Made by a program: the position numbers and the translations under genes. From positions 1 through 64,000 of IMG/VR virus record IMGVR_UViG_3300021964_008599: 64,000 nucleotides of DNA, one strand, 5' to 3'. Source of the DNA: a virus. How positions within the stretch are numbered: position 1 is the first letter of the stretch; every line of letters starts with the position of its first letter. Shown piece after piece: positions 19,437 through 28,106 of the stretch. The notes under the pieces were generated by a model. That model did no database searches and was not told the origin of the DNA. It saw nothing but the letters and a program-made list of their open reading frames with translations.

Positions 19437-20618
19437 TTACCAACCTTTTTTAATACAATCTACAATATACTCTCTTTGTTCTTTAGTAACCCACCATCCT
19501 ACAGGTATTGAAACAATTTTTCCTATTGTTTTATCTAATGATGGTAATGCGGTTTTAAATTCTTGAACACATGTATGTTTATCATTTCTTTCATGTACTT
19601 GTGATACAGCAATACCACATTCATCCATCCACTTATAAAAACCATCTCTATTATCAACCAACATAGAATAAATCCAAAACGCCGAATCAAAATCTTTTTC
19701 TCTTTTTAATAAAGTAACACCTTTTACGTTAACCAAATTTTCATCATAAAATTTTGCGTTTTCTTTATGTTTACCAACAATTTCTTTAAAATGTTTTAAA
19801 TTTTCTATACCAACTGTTGCACATACATCATTCATGTGAAATTTAAAACCCCATTCTTCAACGTCTGCCTCACATCTAAAATCTTTTCGGTCACCATCTC
19901 TGTCAATACCATACCATCTTAATAATTTCCCTCTTTGGTGAAGTTCTTTATGTGGTGATATAAGTATTCCACCATCTATTGATGTAATATGTTTAATTGC
20001 TTGTAATGAGAACATTGTTAAATTACCATGACTACCAATTTTTTTACCTTTATATTCAGAACCAAAAGAATGTGCACCATCTTCAATAACCGCAGGTTTA
20101 AACCCGAAACGTAAATAAGCATCTTGTTGAATTTTTTTAATCTTATCTAAATCATTTGGATAACCACCCCAATGGACTAACATAATCACTTTTGTTTTTG
20201 AGGTGATTTTTCTTGCCAAATCATCCAAATCCATATTTAATGTGGTTGGGTCAATGTCCACCCATTTTATTTTTAATCCGTTGGCTAAAATTGGCCAATT
20301 AGATGCGGTACATGTCATTGGAGTTGCAAGTACTTCATCTCCATCTTCTAAACCTGGCCAAAAAGAGTTAAATGATGCCACTCCATCAAAAACTTTTGAG
20401 CTCTGATTTGGTTTTTTCAATAGATGTAAAGCTAAATGTAAACCCGAAGTTCCTGCGTTTAGGGTTGATACATAATCATGTTTGAAGAAATTTTTTAAAT
20501 TACTTTCAAACTCTTCAACTTTAGGTCCCTGACCAATGTACCCACTATTTAAAACTTTAGTTACCTCTTCTGAGGCTGTTGGTGACATAAATACTCTGAA
20601 TAAATCTATTTTTTTCAT
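19437..20618 (-). CDS. DegT/DnrJ/EryC1/StrS sugar aminotransferase
   Basis: PLP enzyme that converts a keto NDP-sugar to an amino sugar. Seen: GYIGQGPKVEEFE substrate-entry motif, NAGTSGLHLAL (PLP phosphate binding), VIEDGAHSFGSEYKGKKIG (Asp to the PLP ring nitrogen), and SLQAIKHITSIDGG, where the Lys would form the Schiff base. Length 393 is normal for the family. It leads the minus-strand cassette; with the GNAT gene it would make an N-acetylated amino sugar for glycan synthesis. Confidence 0.9.
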   Translation of the reverse strand: MKKIDLFRVFMSPTASEEVTKVLNSGYIGQGPKVEEFESNLKNFFKHDYVSTLNAGTSGLHLALHLLKKPNQSSKVFDGVASFNSFWPGLEDGDEVLATPMTCTASNWPILANGLKIKWVDIDPTTLNMDLDDLARKITSKTKVIMLVHWGGYPNDLDKIKKIQQDAYLRFGFKPAVIEDGAHSFGSEYKGKKIGSHGNLTMFSLQAIKHITSIDGGILISPHKELHQRGKLLRWYGIDRDGDRKDFRCEADVEEWGFKFHMNDVCATVGIENLKHFKEIVGKHKENAKFYDENLVNVKGVTLLKREKDFDSAFWIYSMLVDNRDGFYKWMDECGIAVSQVHERNDKHTCVQEFKTALPSLDKTIGKIVSIPVGWWVTKEQREYIVDCIKKGW

Positions 20619-20699
20619 ATTGATAATTTTTTATATGAAACATAAGAATCTATTTAGAAAATTAAATTATATTCTAAAATATATTACAAAAAGAAAGCG

Positions 20700-21518
20700 A
20701 TGGTAGTAGGAATTATTGGAAATGGTTTTGTTGGTGAATCTCAAGCATTCGCATTTTCACCAACTAATGAAATAAGAATATATGATGTTGACCCACTAAG
20801 AGCAACACATACAAAAGAAGAGACACATGAGTCTGACTTTGTTTTTGTCTGTGTACCAACACCAATGGATATGGGTGGAAAACAAGACTTATCGTATATT
20901 GAAAGAGTTTTTGAGGACGCTAAAGAAGGTCCGATTTATATTATTAAATCTACGGTATTACCTGGTACCACCGAAATGTTACAAAGACAATATCCTCACC
21001 TTAACATTATATTTTCACCTGAGTTTTTAACTGAAAGAACTGCAAAGTTGGATATGTTAACACAAGCAAGAGTAATCTTTGGTGGTGATAAGTTATTAAC
21101 TGAGAAAGTCGAAGAAATGTTTTCAAAACGATTTATGAATAGACATTTCATACATACCGACTCGATAACTGCTGAGTTTATCAAATACATGAATAATACC
21201 TTCTTCGCCACTAAGGTTTCTTTGATGAATGAATACTACAGACTTGCACAATTAGTTGGTGTTAATTGGGATGATGCATTATACGGATTTGCTTCTGATG
21301 GTCGAGTTGGTGACTCACATTTACACGTACCAGGTCCTGACGGTAAAGTTGGTTTTGGAGGGACGTGCTTCCCAAAAGATATAAACGCACTTATGAACAT
21401 GGCAAAAGATGTGGGTGTAAATATGAATGTTTTGGAATCCGCTTGGAAAACTAATCTTGAAGTTAGACCTGAACAAGATTGGAATAAATTAAAAGGTAGG
21501 GCAATATCGGACAAATGA
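20700..21518 (+). CDS. UDP-glucose/GDP-mannose dehydrogenase family protein, short form
   Basis: A 272-residue NAD-dependent nucleotide-sugar dehydrogenase. Rossmann start VVGIIGNGFVG, FVCVPTPMD, SPEFLTERTAK, EFIKYMNNTFFATK (K162), and the catalytic FGGTCFPKD (C223). The C-terminal NDP-sugar-binding domain (~100 residues in usual ~390-450-residue enzymes) is absent; the protein stops after LKGRAISDK and the next gene starts 4 bases earlier. It may act with the second dehydrogenase, be substrate-altered, or be inactive. Confidence 0.85.
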   Translation: MVVGIIGNGFVGESQAFAFSPTNEIRIYDVDPLRATHTKEETHESDFVFVCVPTPMDMGGKQDLSYIERVFEDAKEGPIYIIKSTVLPGTTEMLQRQYPHLNIIFSPEFLTERTAKLDMLTQARVIFGGDKLLTEKVEEMFSKRFMNRHFIHTDSITAEFIKYMNNTFFATKVSLMNEYYRLAQLVGVNWDDALYGFASDGRVGDSHLHVPGPDGKVGFGGTCFPKDINALMNMAKDVGVNMNVLESAWKTNLEVRPEQDWNKLKGRAISDK

Positions 21519-22675
21519 AAAAGATAGGTATTATTGGAATTGGTAAACTAGGTTTATCATTTGCTCTATTAGTTGAACAAAAAGGGTTCGAAGTATGGGG
21601 TTCAGATATTAGTGAAACCTATATACAATCTTTACGTGATAAATCTTTTAAGAGTAGTGAACCTTATATTGAAGACTACTTAACAAACTCAAAAAACTTT
21701 CATGTAACCACCAGTAACATTGATGTTATTGAAAATTGTGATATCATTTTCACTTTTGTACCGACACCATCATTAGAGTCAGGTGAATACGACCACCAAT
21801 ATATTGAAAGTGTTATTGATGATTTTGACGCAATGTATCAAACAGGATTTGATTTATCAAGTAAAATGTTTGTTGTTAGTTGTACCACTAACCCTGGTTA
21901 CACTGATACAGTAGCAGAAAGATTCTCACAATACGGTATAGACGTTTGTTACAACCCTGAGTTTATCGCCCAAGGTAATATTGTGAACGGATTAAAATAT
22001 GCTGATATGGTATTGATTGGTACATCCTCAATGGAGGAAGTTGATAGAATTAAGGATATCTATACTGAGATAATGGATGAACCTAATTTTAACATTCTTT
22101 CTAATACTGCTGCAGAAATTACAAAAATATCAGTAAACTGTTACTTAACAACCAAAATTTCATTTGCCAACATGATTGGTGAAATATGTCACAACACAGG
22201 TATCGGTGATGAAGTTGATAACGTATTATCATCAATCGGTAGTGACACCCGTATCGGTAAAAAATACCTTAATTATGGTTTTGGTTTTGGAGGACCTTGT
22301 TTACCACGAGATAATAGAGCGTTGGGTGTACATGCCGAAAAAGTAGGTCTTGAGGTAAATCTACCCTTAGAAGTTGACAAATTTAACATTGAACATCACA
22401 AATATTTGGTAAATAAATTGGTGTCTGAAAATCCAAACAGAGATACTAATTTTATCTTTGACTCAGTAACCTATAAAAAAGGTACCGATTTATTAACAGA
22501 GTCACAACAATTAAATCTACTACTATCATTATTAGCTGAAGGATATACTTGTACTGTAGTTGATAATGACAATATTAGACATATTATAGAGAAGGACCTT
22601 AAAAATTTATATAACGATAAGTTTAATTTTATTCAAAATGATACTATTATTGAAGGTATAAGAATAAAATTATGA
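21515..22675 (+). CDS. Nucleotide-sugar dehydrogenase (UDP-glucose/GDP-mannose dehydrogenase family)
   Basis: A 386-residue protein with Rossmann motif KIGIIGIGKLGLS, FTFVPTPS, NPEFIAQG, EITKISVNCYLTTKISFAN (Lys of the active site) and FGFGGPCLPRD (C262). The C-terminal domain, missing from its upstream neighbour, is present here. The pair shares family but differs in sequence, so it is not a recent tandem duplication. Oxidises the C6 hydroxyl of an NDP-hexose to a uronate; the exact substrate is not visible. 4-base overlaps on both sides suggest coupled translation. Confidence 0.85.
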   Translation: MKKIGIIGIGKLGLSFALLVEQKGFEVWGSDISETYIQSLRDKSFKSSEPYIEDYLTNSKNFHVTTSNIDVIENCDIIFTFVPTPSLESGEYDHQYIESVIDDFDAMYQTGFDLSSKMFVVSCTTNPGYTDTVAERFSQYGIDVCYNPEFIAQGNIVNGLKYADMVLIGTSSMEEVDRIKDIYTEIMDEPNFNILSNTAAEITKISVNCYLTTKISFANMIGEICHNTGIGDEVDNVLSSIGSDTRIGKKYLNYGFGFGGPCLPRDNRALGVHAEKVGLEVNLPLEVDKFNIEHHKYLVNKLVSENPNRDTNFIFDSVTYKKGTDLLTESQQLNLLLSLLAEGYTCTVVDNDNIRHIIEKDLKNLYNDKFNFIQNDTIIEGIRIKL

Positions 22676-23760
22676 AAAAGGTAGTAGTACTTGGAGGAGG
22701 AGGATTTATCGGTGGACATCTATCAAAAAGATTAAAAGATAGTGGTCACCACGTAACCATATGTGATATTAAAAATCACGAATATTGGAATCATAAAGAC
22801 ATATGTAATAAGTTCATCAAAGGGGACCTAAGAGACCCTAAAATCGTTTCTGATGTTATCTCAGAAGGTGTTGATGAAGTATATCAGTTAGCTGCAGATA
22901 TGGGTGGTGCAGGTTATATCTTCACTGGTGATAACGACGCCAACGTAATGCACAACTCGGCACTTATTAACCTTAATGTTGTTCACGAATGTACCAAAAA
23001 GAAGGTGGGTAAAGTATTTTACTCATCATCCGCATGTATGTATCCTGAACACAATCAATTAGACCCTGATAATCCAAACTGTAAAGAGTCCTCAGCATAT
23101 CCCGCAAATCCTGATTCTGAATACGGTTGGGAAAAACTATTTTCTGAAAGATTATTCTTGGCGTTTAACCGCAACTACGGATTGGACGTAAGAATTGCTC
23201 GCTTCCATAACATCTTTGGACCTATGGGTACATGGACAGGTGGTAAAGAAAAAGCACCAGCGGCTATGTGTAGAAAAGTCGCGGAATCACAAGATGAAAT
23301 TGAAGTGTGGGGTGACGGTCAACAGACTCGTTCGTTTCTTTATGTTGATGAGTGTGTCGAAGCGGTTTTAAGATTAATGGAATCAGACTTTTTAGGACCT
23401 GTTAATATTGGTTCAGAAGAAATGATTACCATAAATGGACTTGCACAGATGGCTATTGATATCTCAGGAAAAACAATTAAAATTAAGAATATAGAAGGTC
23501 AAGATTTTATCGACAAATACGGTTTTACTTGTCCTGTAGGAGTCAGAGGTAGAAACTCTGACAATAAACTTTATAAAGACAAAATAGGTTGGGAAGTATC
23601 TCAACCATTACGAGTAGGTATGGAAAAAACATATAATTGGATTAATGAACAAGTAGAAGAAAGTAAAAAGACTTATATCTATGAAAGTCCTGATGGTGGT
23701 AAAACAGTATACAGGAGAGGTTTTGGAGAACCTCACGAAACACGTGAATTAATTAAATAA
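22672..23760 (+). CDS. GDP-mannose 3,5-epimerase-like protein
   Basis: Short-chain dehydrogenase/epimerase of 362 residues closely matching GDP-mannose 3,5-epimerase (GME), which turns GDP-D-mannose into GDP-L-galactose. Seen: VLGGGGFIGGHL Rossmann motif, LAADMGGAGYI, SSSACMYPE with the catalytic Cys (C122), YGWEK (Y151, K155), GTWTGGKEKAPAAMCRK with the second catalytic residue (K194), GDGQQTRSFLYVDE and VGVRGRNSDN. All are as in plant GME. The last ~25 residues (from YIYESPDGG) are an added tail. It ends a three-gene nucleotide-sugar operon. Confidence 0.88.
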   Translation: MKKVVVLGGGGFIGGHLSKRLKDSGHHVTICDIKNHEYWNHKDICNKFIKGDLRDPKIVSDVISEGVDEVYQLAADMGGAGYIFTGDNDANVMHNSALINLNVVHECTKKKVGKVFYSSSACMYPEHNQLDPDNPNCKESSAYPANPDSEYGWEKLFSERLFLAFNRNYGLDVRIARFHNIFGPMGTWTGGKEKAPAAMCRKVAESQDEIEVWGDGQQTRSFLYVDECVEAVLRLMESDFLGPVNIGSEEMITINGLAQMAIDISGKTIKIKNIEGQDFIDKYGFTCPVGVRGRNSDNKLYKDKIGWEVSQPLRVGMEKTYNWINEQVEESKKTYIYESPDGGKTVYRRGFGEPHETRELIK

Positions 23761-23777
23761 TTTCAATGAAACTATAA

Positions 23778-24491
23778 ATGTCAAATAGAAATAGAAAAAA
23801 CGAGGACAACTCAAAGATGACTAAAAAAGAATTAATTAACGCTATTATTGGTAAAAAACCAAGAAAAAAATTCTTATCTGAAAGTCAAAAAGAATATTAC
23901 GATGTTCTAACTAATAGTGAAATAACAGTTTGTACAGGACCTGCAGGTGTTGGTAAATCATATATCGCAATGAAGGCCGCTGTTGAACTACTAATGGATA
24001 ATAACAACTCTTACGAGAAAATTATAATTGTAAGACCCGCAGTTGAGGCTGAGGAAAAGTTAGGTTCATTACCAGGTAACTTAGAGGAAAAATTAGACCC
24101 ATATATTTTTCCATCGTATTACCTTTTAAATAAAATTATAGGGAAGGAAGCTAGAGAAAAACTAAAAGATAATGATATTATTGAGGTTTTTGCACTGGCA
24201 TATATGAGAGGTATGAATATTGATAACTCAATATTAATTTTTGAAGAAGCTCAAAATTCAACACCTTCACAAATGAAACTCTTATTAACAAGAATTGGGT
24301 TCAATAGTAAGTTTTTCATTTCAGGAGATATTGAACAAACCGACCGTTACAAAGATAAGACACAATCAGGTCTATATGATGCGGTAAATAGGTTTCAAGA
24401 TATGGATGGTGTTGGAACGTATTCTTTTGAAACTAAAGATGTTATCCGTAACCCATTAATTACTAAAATATTAAAAAGATACGAAGTATGA
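23778..24491 (+). CDS. PhoH-like ATPase
   Basis: A 237-residue P-loop protein. Walker A is GPAGVGKS (54-61); IIVRPAVEAEEKLGSLPG and ILIFEEAQNSTPSQMK (Walker B with the PhoH EAQN motif) and FISGDIEQTDR follow. PhoH proteins are common in phages and may act as RNA/DNA helicases or in phosphate stress; their phage role is not settled. A basic N-terminal tail of ~30 residues precedes the core. It overlaps the HAD-like gene by 4 bases. Confidence 0.9.
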   Translation: MSNRNRKNEDNSKMTKKELINAIIGKKPRKKFLSESQKEYYDVLTNSEITVCTGPAGVGKSYIAMKAAVELLMDNNNSYEKIIIVRPAVEAEEKLGSLPGNLEEKLDPYIFPSYYLLNKIIGKEAREKLKDNDIIEVFALAYMRGMNIDNSILIFEEAQNSTPSQMKLLLTRIGFNSKFFISGDIEQTDRYKDKTQSGLYDAVNRFQDMDGVGTYSFETKDVIRNPLITKILKRYEV

Positions 24492-25138
24492 GAATAGCTT
24501 TTGACATTAACGGAGTATTAAGAGATACTTTTTTAAAGGCAGAACAACTTTATCAGAAGTTTTACATTGATGAGTTTGAAGAAGAAAAAACGTCATCATA
24601 TAATGAAGAAACTGAAGAATTTACTGAAGAAATTGTTAAAGATGATTTTAAGTATGAGTTGAATTTACCTGTTAAGTCATTAGATAATTTAGAGGAGTAT
24701 TTTAGATTTAAGGATAAAGAAGACCTATTTAACTTCTTTTATGTCGATTTTCCAATGCAAATATTTGGACATGCACCATCAATAAGTGGAAACACATTTA
24801 ATGTGTTGAATGACATCTATGAAGAGTTAAGAGACGAACATGAACTATTAATTGTTTCTGATGAAATACAAAAATCAAAACCAGCTAGTTTATTTTTCTT
24901 ATCAAAATACGGTTCTTTAATTGAAAAAATTAAATTTTATTCTAACATTACAATAGACAGTATGTGGGATGAGGTTGATATATTAGTAACCGCAAACCCT
25001 AACCATATTCTTAATTCACCAGAAGGTAAAATAATCATAAAATATAAAACAACATATAACGAAGATATTGACTCAAAGTTTACTATAGAAAATCTTGAGG
25101 ATTTTAAAGAGTTATATAATCAAATACAATTAAAATAA
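24488..25138 (+). CDS. HAD-like protein with altered catalytic motif
   Basis: A 216-residue protein starting MRIAFDINGVLRDTF. This is HAD motif I, but the second Asp (the general acid) is replaced by Asn (D-x-N). ELLIVSDEIQKSKP fits motifs II and III, and WDEVDILVTANP motif IV. Phosphatase activity usually needs the second Asp, so it may be a slow phosphatase or a binding protein. An acidic insert (residues ~30-60) is unusual. It overlaps phoH by 4 bases and the next gene by 1. Confidence 0.6.
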   Translation: MRIAFDINGVLRDTFLKAEQLYQKFYIDEFEEEKTSSYNEETEEFTEEIVKDDFKYELNLPVKSLDNLEEYFRFKDKEDLFNFFYVDFPMQIFGHAPSISGNTFNVLNDIYEELRDEHELLIVSDEIQKSKPASLFFLSKYGSLIEKIKFYSNITIDSMWDEVDILVTANPNHILNSPEGKIIIKYKTTYNEDIDSKFTIENLEDFKELYNQIQLK

Positions 25139-25437
25139 TGTTAGAAGTATTAGGTGAAACTTATTATGTTGATTTTCTTCAGTTAGAAGAAAACATTAAC
25201 ATACCAAAATCAGACGTTAATACTGTAAAAGGTGAAAGCGATGAATTAGTAGATGACGATACACAACATATCAGTATTGTTAAATATGAAACAATAAAAA
25301 TGATGTTAGAGGTTATCTTAACAGAAAGGGATGATATGGATGAAAATTTGGGTATCCATAACGCAAAAAAATTAAGTCTTCCCTTTAAGATTGCATTTAA
25401 TACATTATTAAGACATGGAATTATAAAACATTTTTAA
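25138..25437 (+). CDS. Hypothetical protein
   Basis: A 99-residue acidic protein with no recognised motif. C-terminal half is helical (TIKMMLEVILTERDDMDENLGI). It lies between the HAD-like gene (1-base overlap) and a glycosyltransferase (3 bases apart) in the same operon. Function unknown. Confidence 0.45.
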   Translation: MLEVLGETYYVDFLQLEENINIPKSDVNTVKGESDELVDDDTQHISIVKYETIKMMLEVILTERDDMDENLGIHNAKKLSLPFKIAFNTLLRHGIIKHF

Positions 25438-25440
25438 ATT

Positions 25441-26505
25441 ATGAGTACAGAATTATTACAAAAAGTCGAAGAATCGGTACAAAAATTAGAAGATAAATCT
25501 GTAAGGATTTATTTTTTAGTACAAGATACTAAGGGTAATGCTAAGGCAGGTGTTAGACACATCTATCAAATTGCAATGTCCTTAAAAAATAATGGGTTTA
25601 ACCCAATCATTATTCATGAAGATGCTGAATATGTTGGAGTTGCTGAGTGGTTAGGTCCTGAATATATGGAATTACCACATGAACCAATCAATGGTCAAAA
25701 CTTAAAAATCTCACCTGAAGATTTTATTGTGGTACCTGAAGTTTACGGTCATGTATTAGAACAAGTATCTAATTTACCTTGTGGTAAAATTGTTATTTGT
25801 CAAGCATATGACCACATGTTAGAAACTTTACAACCTGGTACAACATGGTCACAGTATGGATTTTTAAAGGTTATCACTACAAATGAAAAACAAATGGAAT
25901 TTGTAAAAGGTATTATGAAAAATGTCACTTTTGATATTATTGAACCTTTCATTCCTGAAACCTTCACGACAAAAGAAAAACCGTCAAAACCAATCATTTC
26001 TATTCACACTCGTGACCAAAGAGATACAATGAAAATTATTAAAACTTTTTACCTAAAGTTCCCTCAATTTAGATGGGTTACATTTAGAGATATGAGAGGA
26101 CTAAACCAAGATGAATTTTCAAACTACCTAAAAGATTCTTTTGTTTCTGTATGGGTTGATGATACCTCAGGTTTCGGTACGTTCCCGATTGAGTCGATGG
26201 CGTGTAGAACACCTGTAATTGGTAAGGTACCAAATATGAAACCTGATTGGATGTTAGATAACAATGGTGTATGGACTTATGAAGTTAATCAAATGCCAGA
26301 TATCATTGCTGAGTTCACTCAGAATTGGTTGGAAGATAACATTTCTGAAGGTCTTTATGAAGAAGGTCTTAACACTGCATCTAAATTCAAAAATGAAGAA
26401 GAATTTTCAAGTAGTGTCGTATCAACATTTGAGTCTTACTTAAGTGTTAGAAAAGAAACGTTTGAGGTTCAATTAGATAAACTTAAAGTAGAAGAAGAAA
26501 ATTAA
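25441..26505 (+). CDS. Glycosyltransferase, GT-B fold
   Basis: A 354-residue protein. N-terminal Rossmann domain: RIYFLVQDTKGNAKAGVRHI, FIVVPEVYGHVLEQ and KIVICQAYDH. C-terminal donor domain: PIISIHTRDQRDTMKII, and FGTFPIESMACRTPVIGKVPN, the classic F-x-x-x-x-I-E-x-(M/L)-A-x-x-x-P-V-I-G loop of GT4 enzymes. Acts in the cytoplasm on an unknown acceptor. It pairs with the adjacent GT2 gene 5 bases downstream. Confidence 0.8.
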   Translation: MSTELLQKVEESVQKLEDKSVRIYFLVQDTKGNAKAGVRHIYQIAMSLKNNGFNPIIIHEDAEYVGVAEWLGPEYMELPHEPINGQNLKISPEDFIVVPEVYGHVLEQVSNLPCGKIVICQAYDHMLETLQPGTTWSQYGFLKVITTNEKQMEFVKGIMKNVTFDIIEPFIPETFTTKEKPSKPIISIHTRDQRDTMKIIKTFYLKFPQFRWVTFRDMRGLNQDEFSNYLKDSFVSVWVDDTSGFGTFPIESMACRTPVIGKVPNMKPDWMLDNNGVWTYEVNQMPDIIAEFTQNWLEDNISEGLYEEGLNTASKFKNEEEFSSSVVSTFESYLSVRKETFEVQLDKLKVEEEN

Positions 26506-26509
26506 TATT

Positions 26510-27316
26510 ATGGAAAGTACATTAAACGTATCAGTAATCTTACCAATCAGTTCTTCAAAAGCAAAGAATTTTGAAGAGTTGTTCGATGGATGTATCACAT
26601 CTATTCAAAATCAAACCACTAAAATTGACGAATTAGTTATTGTTCACAGTGATGAAGAATCTTTAGTAGGTTACCTATCAAACTATAACTTTAGCGGATT
26701 ATCTGTTAATATGGTTGTTAACACTGGTGACATTGATTTTTCTTCACAGGTTAATTTAGGTGTTGAAAACGCAAAAAACGAATGGATTTCTATTTTAGAA
26801 TTTGACGATGAATATGCATCTATTTGGTTTAAAAACGTAAAAAGATATATTGAATCATATCCTGAAGTATCAGGATTTTTACCTCTTGTTATTGATGTTG
26901 ACGACAAAGGGGTATTTGCAGGGTTTACAAATGAGGCAACCTTCGCAGCAAATATGAATACCGAAATTGGTTACTTAACTAATGAAGTATTATTAAACTA
27001 CCAAAACTTCCAATCAAGTGGTATGGTTCTTAAAAAAGAAGTGTTCCAACAATATGGAGGTTTAAAGAAGTCTATGAAGCTTACTTTTGTTTATGAGTTC
27101 CTATTGAGACTAAGTTATAATTCAGTAATGATTATGACCATCCCAAGAATAGGTTATAAGCATATGAATATGAGAGAGGGTTCCATTTTCTGGAACTACA
27201 AATTTGGTGAGAATAAGATAACTGAGGATGAAGTTGCTTTTTGGATTGATTCGGCTAAAAAAGAACATTTCTTTACGGAAGATAGGAACATAAATTATCA
27301 ACCACAAGATGTTTAA
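26510..27316 (+). CDS. Glycosyltransferase, GT2-like
   Basis: A 268-residue GT-A type protein. VSVILPISSSKAKNFEELFDG start, TKIDELVIVHSDEES, and WISILEFDDEYAS with the acidic D-D-E at the metal site in place of the usual D-x-D. QSSGMVLKKEVFQQYGG fits the acceptor part. Length is typical of single-domain GT2 enzymes. It overlaps the sigma gene as TAATG, so sugar genes and the late sigma are in one transcript. Confidence 0.7.
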   Translation: MESTLNVSVILPISSSKAKNFEELFDGCITSIQNQTTKIDELVIVHSDEESLVGYLSNYNFSGLSVNMVVNTGDIDFSSQVNLGVENAKNEWISILEFDDEYASIWFKNVKRYIESYPEVSGFLPLVIDVDDKGVFAGFTNEATFAANMNTEIGYLTNEVLLNYQNFQSSGMVLKKEVFQQYGGLKKSMKLTFVYEFLLRLSYNSVMIMTIPRIGYKHMNMREGSIFWNYKFGENKITEDEVAFWIDSAKKEHFFTEDRNINYQPQDV

Positions 27317-28077
27317 TGTTTTTAGAATCTCTAAGTGCAACTTCTTCTAATTCTGAATCGGTAGAAAAAAAGAAAAGAGGGAGAAAACCAAAATCAAACA
27401 ATTATTTTGATGTTCGTGAGGAGACGGCTGTTAGGATGTTCTTAACAGCGTCTACCTACACGGAAAAAAACAAAATATATGATGAATATTTACGTGCTCC
27501 GTTAGATAAAATGATTGAGTCAATTATACGTAGATATAAATTATATAGAAAAGATATGGATTTTAGAGAAATTCATCACGATACACATTCATTTTTAATT
27601 ACTAAGGTTGATAAGTTTAAACCAGCTAAAGGTAAAAAGGCTTATTCATATTTTGGTACCATCTGTAAAAACTATTTGATGGGACAAATCATCAAAGACC
27701 AAAAAGAACAAAATAGAAAAATATCATATGAGGACATAACCACTAAGTTAGAGAATCGACCTGATATGATATATTATATCGAAAACGAAAAAATAGAACC
27801 TTCTGAAATAATCAAAAAATTTGTACAAGAGTTAGAAGAATTTATTGAAAAAAATAATTTAAATAACAACGAATTAAAATTAGGGTATGCCCTTATAGAA
27901 TTATTTGAAAATTACAATGACATATTCATTGGTACTGATAACAACAAATTTAATAAAAATATCATTTTATTATCTCTAAGGGAAATGACAAATATGTCAA
28001 CAAAAGAAATCAGAACTTCGATGAGGAAGTTTAAAAAATTATATTACGATTTAATAACAAGACTAAACAACATATAA
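27316..28077 (+). CDS. Late transcription sigma factor, T4 gp55-like
   Basis: A 253-residue sigma-like protein. The middle part (about residues 50-150) has region 2 features: DEYLRAPLDKMIESIIRR, KAYSYFGTICKNYLMGQIIK and an R-K-I-S-Y-E-D end, as in the T4 gp55 family that directs host RNA polymerase to late promoters. A basic N-terminal tail (KKKRGRKPKS) precedes it. It would recognise the TATTTAT(A/C) boxes seen throughout the window (inference). It sits immediately before the tail operon. Confidence 0.75.
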   Translation: MFLESLSATSSNSESVEKKKRGRKPKSNNYFDVREETAVRMFLTASTYTEKNKIYDEYLRAPLDKMIESIIRRYKLYRKDMDFREIHHDTHSFLITKVDKFKPAKGKKAYSYFGTICKNYLMGQIIKDQKEQNRKISYEDITTKLENRPDMIYYIENEKIEPSEIIKKFVQELEEFIEKNNLNNNELKLGYALIELFENYNDIFIGTDNNKFNKNIILLSLREMTNMSTKEIRTSMRKFKKLYYDLITRLNNI

Positions 28078-28093
28078 AAACTTGTTCAACAAA

Positions 28094-28101
28094 TATTTAT
28101 A
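28094..28101 (+). promoter_or_regulatory. Late-promoter-like box TATTTATA next to a start codon
   Basis: TATTTATA is followed after only 5 bases (GTATT) by ATG at 28107. If transcription starts about six bases past the box, as at T4 late promoters, the mRNA would be leaderless. Confidence 0.55.
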
Positions 28102-28106
28102 GTATT

